From NCBI RefSeq assembly GCF_004342685.1, contig NZ_SMBZ01000004.1, positions 62,001 to 126,000 on the forward strand: DNA of 64,000 nt, given 5' to 3'. Positions 58,605-64,000 of the stretch are shown here, piece by piece (position 1 is the stretch's first letter; each line of letters starts with the position of its first letter). The notes beneath the pieces were generated by a model. That model saw only the letters and a program-made list of their open reading frames with translations, did no database searches and had not been told where the DNA came from. A program made the translations under genes and the position numbers. This DNA is from Sphingobacterium alimentarium (GTDB lineage Bacteria; Bacteroidota; Bacteroidia; Sphingobacteriales; Sphingobacteriaceae).

Positions 58605-61058
58605 TTATAGTTTAACACGGCTTCTTTCCTCATCGGCACTATTGGTTTGGTTACCCGGTTTAGAAACACCTGAATTCCCAAACCTAAAGCTAAAGGTCAA
58701 CTGAAACCGTCTTGTATCTCCGACATTCCGATAATTTGCCTTTGCATCGTGTAAGTCATTTATAATACCGCGATTAATGTTTGTATAGAAAATATCCGAA
58801 GCGCTGAATCTAATGGAAGTTCGATCCGATATTTTTTTTGATACGCCTGTATTCACCCCCCATTTACTGCCATAAACAAATTGTGCCTGTGTGATATCTG
58901 TTTGATAATGTCCATCGACCTGAACCCTCCATCCTTTGCCCAGTCCAAAGCCCATCATCCCTTGTATATAACCATTATAGCCGATATTGTCCAAATATCC
59001 CATATAAAAATCACCCCTAGCATGCAATCTGGCCATTTCAGCTCGAAATTGTAAATCCCACCACCGAATTGGACTAAGTGCTACATCAACAGATGCGTTC
59101 CATACCGTAGTTCTCCCGATATTGTTCGGTCTACTATAATATGTACCATCCATGATCTCAATGGTTTCCGAAACCAGATTCCGTGCATCACTATACCCGA
59201 TACTTGTAGTGACCATATTTTTAAATATATGGCTTAGCTCAATCTTGTTGGAGAATGAAGGTTCAAGATATGGATTGCCAACATTGTATGTGTAGTGGTC
59301 AACGGGATTTAGAAATGGATTAAGATCTTGGTAATACGGACGTTCTAACCGTCTTCCATAACTAAATCGAAGTTGATTGTGAGATAAGCTATCTAATTTG
59401 TAAAGCATAAATAAAGTTGGAAATAAGCCAGTGTAATTGCGGTTAAATGATGAATCTGGGCGCATCACATTACCTAGTTGATGCCCTGACCCTATGGTAT
59501 TCTCAATTCTTAGTCCCAACTGGATACTTAAACGCTGGTAATCGGCATAGAAATTGACATAAGCAGCGTTAATGTTTTCCCTGTACCTAAAATTGTTAGT
59601 CTTGTCATAATCTGGTATGTACTCATCATTCTTTACAAAGAAATAATCGGCCGTGTTCCCTGTCTTTGTAAAGTTGGTTTTTACCCCCGTAGAAATCAGA
59701 ATGTCCTCCGTTAACGGATACCTATAGTCGGCATTTATTGAATAGATATTGATGTCAGATTCCAATTTGCCACTAAGCTGTTCAAAAAATGTTAACAGAC
59801 CATCGTTTTGGATCCCACTATTATTGAATCTCTGATCCCTGTCTATTTGGAAATTAAGATAGTCCGCATTGATAATGAAGTCATGGTTCTCTTTGTCAAA
59901 TTTTCGCCGATAGTTAAGATTAAAGCTGATATTTCCTATACGTCCTTTTTCCAGATTATCAGACAATAACGTTGAATCCAGCATACCACCGCTGTCATAA
60001 ATACTATTTCGGTTTGGTGTTTTCCTATTCGGTCTTGCAAAAGTTCCATTCAGAACAATGCCCATTGTGGATTTTTCAGTTAAGTTGTAATCAACGTTAA
60101 TCATAGAAAGCATCCCTTGACCTTGCCTCCTTATTTTTGACAATTGGTCAAAAGTAGATGTGATTTTACCGGTTGCGTCAAAAAACTGTCTGGAAATACT
60201 TACATCTGCAAATCCATTTTGTACCACATACCCCAGATTTCCATTCATCCGCAACTTATTTCCGGAATAACCAAAATTCATGCTGTTATTTGACGCAGTA
60301 TACCTGTGCTGTATCAATCCTAAATCCAATCCGGCAGTAAATCCCGTTCCAGGCGCTTTCTTTGTAAGAATATTGAGGATTCCAGCATCACCTGCCGCAT
60401 CATATTGGGCTGGTGGATTCTGCATCACTTCTATCTTTTGTAAAGACGATGCGGGCATTGACCTCAGATAATTGGCAAGTTCCTCGCCAGACATATAGGT
60501 AGGACGATTATCAATATACACCACCACACCAGCCTTTCCCGCAAGATTAATCATTCCGTTAGGATCGACACGCACACCTGGTGTTTTTTCCAACACATCC
60601 AATGCGTTTGTGCCCGCGTTACTGATAAGTGCGTCCACATTGACCACCGTCCTATCTATTTTTTGGGTAATATATGGCTCTTTCCTTACAACAATGACCT
60701 CTTTCAAAATTGTTGTGGACTCCCCAATCTCAATGTCGGTCATAAGCATAGTAGCACCTGCTTCAATCCGTAAGAGTTCAGAAATATAACGCTCATTACC
60801 CAAGTGATTTACAATAAGTTGGTAATCTCCTGCCTCTATGTTAGCATGTCGATATTTACCATACTCGTCTGTTGCCACCGAACTAATTGTAAAGGTATCT
60901 ACCTCTCTCACCAATGACGTAGTTGCTCCAACCAGGGGTGTGCCATCAATATCTAGAACACGTCCATGTATGATGCCTCCTGATTCCTGTGCATTCAGGG
61001 CAAAAGTGTTCCATATAAGCCCTACAACGGTAATGGCTCTGATTAAAATGTTGTACAT
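58605..61058 (-). CDS. TonB-receptor-like outer-membrane barrel protein
   Basis: An 817-residue outer-membrane protein. A signal peptide (residues 1-24), a carboxypeptidase-regulatory domain (IIHGRVLDIDGTPLVGATTSLV to LLRIEAG), a plug (IVVRKEPYITQKIDRTVVNVDALISNAGTNALDVLEKTPGVRVD) and a long barrel ending RFQLTFSFRFG. It fits the outer-membrane beta-barrel family (OMP_b-brl_3-like). It is downstream of a BlaI/BlaR1-like pair and may be the regulated product. The substrate is unknown. Confidence 0.85.
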   Translation of the reverse strand: MYNILIRAITVVGLIWNTFALNAQESGGIIHGRVLDIDGTPLVGATTSLVREVDTFTISSVATDEYGKYRHANIEAGDYQLIVNHLGNERYISELLRIEAGATMLMTDIEIGESTTILKEVIVVRKEPYITQKIDRTVVNVDALISNAGTNALDVLEKTPGVRVDPNGMINLAGKAGVVVYIDNRPTYMSGEELANYLRSMPASSLQKIEVMQNPPAQYDAAGDAGILNILTKKAPGTGFTAGLDLGLIQHRYTASNNSMNFGYSGNKLRMNGNLGYVVQNGFADVSISRQFFDATGKITSTFDQLSKIRRQGQGMLSMINVDYNLTEKSTMGIVLNGTFARPNRKTPNRNSIYDSGGMLDSTLLSDNLEKGRIGNISFNLNYRRKFDKENHDFIINADYLNFQIDRDQRFNNSGIQNDGLLTFFEQLSGKLESDINIYSINADYRYPLTEDILISTGVKTNFTKTGNTADYFFVKNDEYIPDYDKTNNFRYRENINAAYVNFYADYQRLSIQLGLRIENTIGSGHQLGNVMRPDSSFNRNYTGLFPTLFMLYKLDSLSHNQLRFSYGRRLERPYYQDLNPFLNPVDHYTYNVGNPYLEPSFSNKIELSHIFKNMVTTSIGYSDARNLVSETIEIMDGTYYSRPNNIGRTTVWNASVDVALSPIRWWDLQFRAEMARLHARGDFYMGYLDNIGYNGYIQGMMGFGLGKGWRVQVDGHYQTDITQAQFVYGSKWGVNTGVSKKISDRTSIRFSASDIFYTNINRGIINDLHDAKANYRNVGDTRRFQLTFSFRFGNSGVSKPGNQTNSADEERSRVKL

Positions 61059-61138
61059 AAGTTTAATTTTCTATAGCCAATAGTATCCTACCCCATGAGT
61101 GAACACAGGTTATTAACGGGATAATATCCGGCAAATGA

Positions 61139-62446
61139 TTAGTCTGTTTTTACTGTTTGTGTGAAGTCAAGTCGATGATCAGGGTTTTTCACGTATCGTT
61201 GCATGATATGACGGTGGATTTTTTCCGGCTGTCGCTTCCCATTAATATAAAGAGCCTCATTAGTGATACGGAGTCGGAAATTTTTTCTGTCATGAATCAA
61301 TTCCATTTTTATGAGTTCTTCTACGATTTTTTCACCCTGCACACGAGGTTCATCCTGTGTCCATTCAATATCCTGATATTTGGATTTAGCATAGGTGCTT
61401 ATGGGATTGACGGCTATAGCAATTCCCACAACCATCGTGCAGCTCAAACAGATTGCTAAAATCAATCGCTCAACTAAGTTTAATGTGGGTCTTTCTTTTT
61501 TTAACAACCTTTTAACCCTATTGATCAAAGTTCCTCTATCTCCTTTTAGACCAACAGCTAAATGAGGAGTGGACATGCTATATTCCTCACATTGTACAAG
61601 TGCGTTTACGTACAATGATTTGCTTCCGGTATACGCAACAGCAATATCATCACAACAATTCTCACGCTCGGCTCTGATAAGTGACGATAGCCAAAGTACG
61701 GCCGGATTGAAAAAGAATAAGATCTCAATCGCATTTTGCACTAAATTTACGATAAAATCATTTCTCCGCACATGAGCCAATTCGTGCGCGAGAACCGCTT
61801 CCACTTGCTCCACGCTTAATGAAGTAACAAGACCTATTGGAAATAGAACCAACGGCTTAAAATGTCCGATAATGAGCGGAGTCTTGGCCAATATAGATTC
61901 ATGGAATGCTACCCTCTGTGTTACGCCTATTCCTTTACAAATGTGATCTACAAGACGTTGCCATCGCATATCGGTAGCAATAAGGCCTGTGTTCTTCAGA
62001 CGGAAAACACCATAAAGATTCACACACATTCTGACACTCTTGATACACACAACCATAAACCATAGCAATACGATAAAACTGTAATAATCACGAAATGAGC
62101 CAAATAGATAGGACAACTGTTCATAAACGTCATCTAATGTCAACCCGTTTTTCGTGTGGGTGAGAACTTCTTCTGGTGAACGGACCGTTGTCTCCATGGA
62201 CGTAAAATCGGTCCTTTGAAGGAGTATTGTGCCTGCAAAGGTTGCGATAATTGACAGGAGAAAAGCTGAAAGAATCCCCACCAATAGCATGTATCTCAAC
62301 GCAGAGCTCAGGTGCTTTCCCAAAACGACGACAAGACCACCCAATACCGCCAAAATTACTCCCTGCCATAAGGAATGTAATATGGTGTTCCCCAATGCAC
62401 TTATAAGTGCATCTGTAAAATCGTAATTATTCAACAAATTGTTCAT
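61139..62446 (-). CDS. M56/BlaR1-like membrane metallopeptidase
   Basis: A 435-residue protein with four membrane segments (about residues 17-45, 52-76, 122-145 and 236-260). The zinc site is HELAH (221-225) with AERENCCDD supplying the Glu near 260. It belongs to family M56, like BlaR1/MecR1, which sense outside signals and release BlaI-type repressors by cleavage. It lacks a recognisable penicillin-binding sensor domain at the C terminus, so the signal is unknown. It starts 13 bases downstream of the BlaI-like gene's stop. Confidence 0.88.
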   Translation of the reverse strand: MNNLLNNYDFTDALISALGNTILHSLWQGVILAVLGGLVVVLGKHLSSALRYMLLVGILSAFLLSIIATFAGTILLQRTDFTSMETTVRSPEEVLTHTKNGLTLDDVYEQLSYLFGSFRDYYSFIVLLWFMVVCIKSVRMCVNLYGVFRLKNTGLIATDMRWQRLVDHICKGIGVTQRVAFHESILAKTPLIIGHFKPLVLFPIGLVTSLSVEQVEAVLAHELAHVRRNDFIVNLVQNAIEILFFFNPAVLWLSSLIRAERENCCDDIAVAYTGSKSLYVNALVQCEEYSMSTPHLAVGLKGDRGTLINRVKRLLKKERPTLNLVERLILAICLSCTMVVGIAIAVNPISTYAKSKYQDIEWTQDEPRVQGEKIVEELIKMELIHDRKNFRLRITNEALYINGKRQPEKIHRHIMQRYVKNPDHRLDFTQTVKTD

Positions 62447-62458
62447 GACTAAAAAATA

Positions 62459-62830
62459 TTATTTACCATCGAGTTTCCTAAGCATTTCCCTAATGGCATC
62501 CAAATCCTCTTTTGAGTTTTTCTTACCACCCATTAATTGCATTACCAGTTTGCTTGGAGACCCATCATAAACGGTGTTCACGAAATTTTTGAGAAGATTT
62601 CCTTTGATTTTGTCCTCTGCCTCTGCTGGCGAGTAGACGTGTTTCATCTGGCTGGTATCTCGTTTCAGAATACCTTTTTCATGCATGATCTGCATCAATT
62701 TCAAGGTGGATGTATAGTTTACCTCCCGCTCGTTGTTGATTTCGTCATTGACTTGCCTAACTGTAGATGCTCCCAGTTTCCATAACGTCCGAAGAATTTC
62801 CAATTCGGCTTTTGTAAGTTCATTTTTCAT
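62459..62830 (-). CDS. BlaI/MecI/CopY-family repressor
   Basis: A 123-residue winged-HTH repressor. ELTKAELEILRTLWKLGASTVRQVNDEINNEREVNYTSTLKLMQIMHEKGILKRDTSQMKHVYSP is the DNA-binding half, and the C-terminal half (LLKNFVNTVYDGSPSKLVMQLM) is the dimerisation and cleavage region. It is the partner of the M56 peptidase. The promoter contains a perfect palindrome (62873-62888). Confidence 0.93.
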   Translation of the reverse strand: MKNELTKAELEILRTLWKLGASTVRQVNDEINNEREVNYTSTLKLMQIMHEKGILKRDTSQMKHVYSPAEAEDKIKGNLLKNFVNTVYDGSPSKLVMQLMGGKKNSKEDLDAIREMLRKLDGK

Positions 62831-62859
62831 ATCACTCTCTATTATTACTATTACAAAAT

Positions 62860-62888
62860 CAAAGGTAGGAAATTTTTCGTACGAAAAA
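62860..62888 (-). promoter_or_regulatory. BlaI-like promoter with operator
   Basis: On the minus strand a perfect -7 box TACCTTTG (62860-62867) sits five bases downstream of the 16-bp palindrome TTTTTCGTACGAAAAA (62873-62888), which fills the -33/-7 spacer. A bound repressor would block RNA polymerase. Confidence 0.65.
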
Positions 62889-62964
62889 ATATTTATGTGT
62901 ATTTTTTTTAGAATGATTACATTCTTACCCTGTCAACTTATCAATTATGCAACAGCTTTGATTT

Positions 62965-64000
62965 TTATTTGGCCATGCGATCGCGCAGATTCTGCATGTC
63001 CTCGCTCAACTTGTGTTCCACCACTTTGGCATAAATCTGTGTGGTTCGGATGCTCGTGTGTCCGAGCATCTTGCTCACCGATTCTATGGGTACGCCATTG
63101 CTCAATGTCACCGTAGTGGCAAACGTGTGCCGTGCGATATGGAATGTAAGCGTTTTATTGATTCCGCAGATGTCCGCTATTTCCTTTAGGTAGCTGTTCA
63201 TACGCTGGTTGGAGATAACAGGGAACAGTGTGTCGCTGTTGGATGCTTTCGGATGGTCGTGGTATTTCTTTATCAGTACGGATGCCTGTGGCAATAGCGG
63301 TACTTTGACCACCGTTTCCGTTTTCTTCCTGTTGGTGACCAACCAATCCCCACCGTCTATACCTTTCACGATGTTGCCCCTTGTGAGGTTCGCCATATCT
63401 ATATAGGCAAGTCCTGTAAAGCAACTGAAAAGGAACATATCAAGCACCGATTGCAGGCGTTCGATAGAAAAGGACTTATACGTAAGCACATTAAGTTCCT
63501 CCTTTGTGAGATACCCTCTTTCGGTCTTGTCAAAGTGGAGTTTGTATTTGGCAAATGGGTCTTTGTCGAGCCAGTCCATTGTGACCGCCATGTTTACCAT
63601 CTTACGCAAACGCTCCATGTGCTTCATCACCCCGTTGTTGCCCAATGGCTTGTGGTGGTCTTTGGGCTGGTACTTTTGCAGATAGCTCTCAAAGTCCATG
63701 ATAAACCTGTAATTGATCACCGATAATGCAATATCGTTCCTCCTGTATTTCTCCTTTAGGAATTTCTCGATGTACCGTTGCGTGGTATAGTAGTTTTTCA
63801 ATGTACCATGTGCAAGTTTGTGTGCCGTTTCCCTGTTGTGGTACTCTACAAGTTTACGCAGGGTCATGGTGTCCGCTGCCGTTCCGAGAAAAAGAGATTT
63901 GACCGCATCCACGCTGACGGTCTTGCGCTGTTGTACCAATTCATGGTAGCCATCCGCAATGAGTGTCCGCACCCTTTCGATGTGGCTGTTCAGCTTTTGG
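62965..64000 (-). CDS. Tyrosine recombinase (partial, runs off the right edge)
   Basis: At least 335 residues of an ICE-type tyrosine recombinase, open to the window edge (QKLNSHIERVRTL precedes the first GTG), so the N terminus is outside. It has a SAM-like domain, SCFTGLAYIDM at the first-Arg position (Ala here, as in IntDOT-like enzymes that lack the Arg), HIARHTFATT (His-x-x-Arg), LGHTSIRT (His) and the Tyr in TQIYAKV. It probably mobilises the element with the relaxase at 55681. Confidence 0.9.
   Translation of the reverse strand, partial: QKLNSHIERVRTLIADGYHELVQQRKTVSVDAVKSLFLGTAADTMTLRKLVEYHNRETAHKLAHGTLKNYYTTQRYIEKFLKEKYRRNDIALSVINYRFIMDFESYLQKYQPKDHHKPLGNNGVMKHMERLRKMVNMAVTMDWLDKDPFAKYKLHFDKTERGYLTKEELNVLTYKSFSIERLQSVLDMFLFSCFTGLAYIDMANLTRGNIVKGIDGGDWLVTNRKKTETVVKVPLLPQASVLIKKYHDHPKASNSDTLFPVISNQRMNSYLKEIADICGINKTLTFHIARHTFATTVTLSNGVPIESVSKMLGHTSIRTTQIYAKVVEHKLSEDMQNLRDRMAK

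Larger units (their letters stand above)
49545..64000 (-). mobile_element. Mobilizable element with defence cargo
   Basis: All genes run leftward: integrase, BlaI/M56, outer-membrane protein, HTH, mobC, relaxase, then the defence operon next to the tRNA-Pro-like site. This arrangement fits one element with defence cargo at its left end, but its right end is outside the window and the defence operon could have come separately. Confidence 0.45.

Noticed and set aside
1-64000. CRISPR arrays, rRNA and complete tRNA genes
   Set aside because: No regularly spaced repeats of 25-40 bases with unique spacers and no full tRNA cloverleaf were seen; only the tRNA-Pro-like 3' fragment at 49529 was found.

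Overview
The window is from a member of the Bacteroidota, most likely a Sphingobacterium, Chryseobacterium or Elizabethkingia type. The evidence is CTnDOT-type mobile-element genes (RteC, Xis-like HTH proteins, DUF3945, topoisomerase III, DUF1896, a giant methylase/helicase), TonB-dependent receptors, -7 promoter boxes of the TAnnTTTG form, and AT-rich intergenic DNA. Nearly all of it is accessory DNA. No rRNA, complete tRNA or CRISPR array was seen.

Layout. (1) 1-1.9 kb: an excisionase-like HTH gene and a tyrosine recombinase. (2) 1.95-8.8 kb: leftward small metabolic or stress genes (two START/AHSA1-like proteins, two alpha/beta hydrolases, GNAT, arginase-like, DinB-like, beta-propeller lipoprotein), with an esterase remnant. 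(3) 9.1-27.6 kb: the regulatory and excision core of a CTnDOT-like integrative conjugative element (ICE): RteC, two Xis-like HTH genes, a frameshifted DUF3945 gene, topB, ORF6N-PLD, DUF1896 and the methylase/helicase. Two insertions interrupt this core: a MarR-Arr-reductase cassette with rifampin resistance potential (16.4-17.98 kb), and a Recombinase-In-Trio (RIT) element with perfect 31-bp inverted repeats (23.9-27.4 kb) that cuts off the last ~67 codons of the methylase/helicase. (4) 27.6-48.8 kb: a second RteC and a metal-resistance island: copper (multicopper oxidase, CopA, CopZ, DUF3347 proteins, AraC regulator), a Zn/Cd-type P-ATPase, a TonB receptor, an ars operon (ArsR, ACR3, ArsC), the TraG-like coupling protein and a short mer module without merA. 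(5) 48.86-49.8 kb: a relaxase cut at its N terminus, a terminator, and a sequence resembling the 3' end of tRNA-Pro, marking an element junction. (6) 49.8-55 kb: one tightly overlapping leftward six-gene defence operon: XRE regulator, C5 methyltransferase, a LAGLIDADG-like protein with degenerate motifs, a PD-(D/E)XK-like protein, KwaA and KwaB (Kiwa). (7) 55-64 kb: a second mobilizable element with relaxase, MobC, HTH, a TonB-receptor-like barrel, a BlaR1/BlaI pair and a tyrosine recombinase that runs off the right edge.

How it works together. RteC is expected to drive the xis-orf3-topB excision operon, as in CTnDOT. The sequence also shows an apparently undescribed cis element: direct repeats with exactly 10-bp period, (C/T)GCC-N5-C, upstream of three core ICE operons, with a shorter two-repeat version upstream of xis. 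In two cases the array starts exactly 60 bp before a TTATA box. This suggests one phased DNA-binding activator co-regulating excision, processing and coupling genes. The strongest candidate for an undescribed system is the defence operon. It may pair a catalytically degenerate LAGLIDADG DNA-recognition subunit with a PD-(D/E)XK cleavage subunit and a C5 methyltransferase, co-transcribed with Kiwa.
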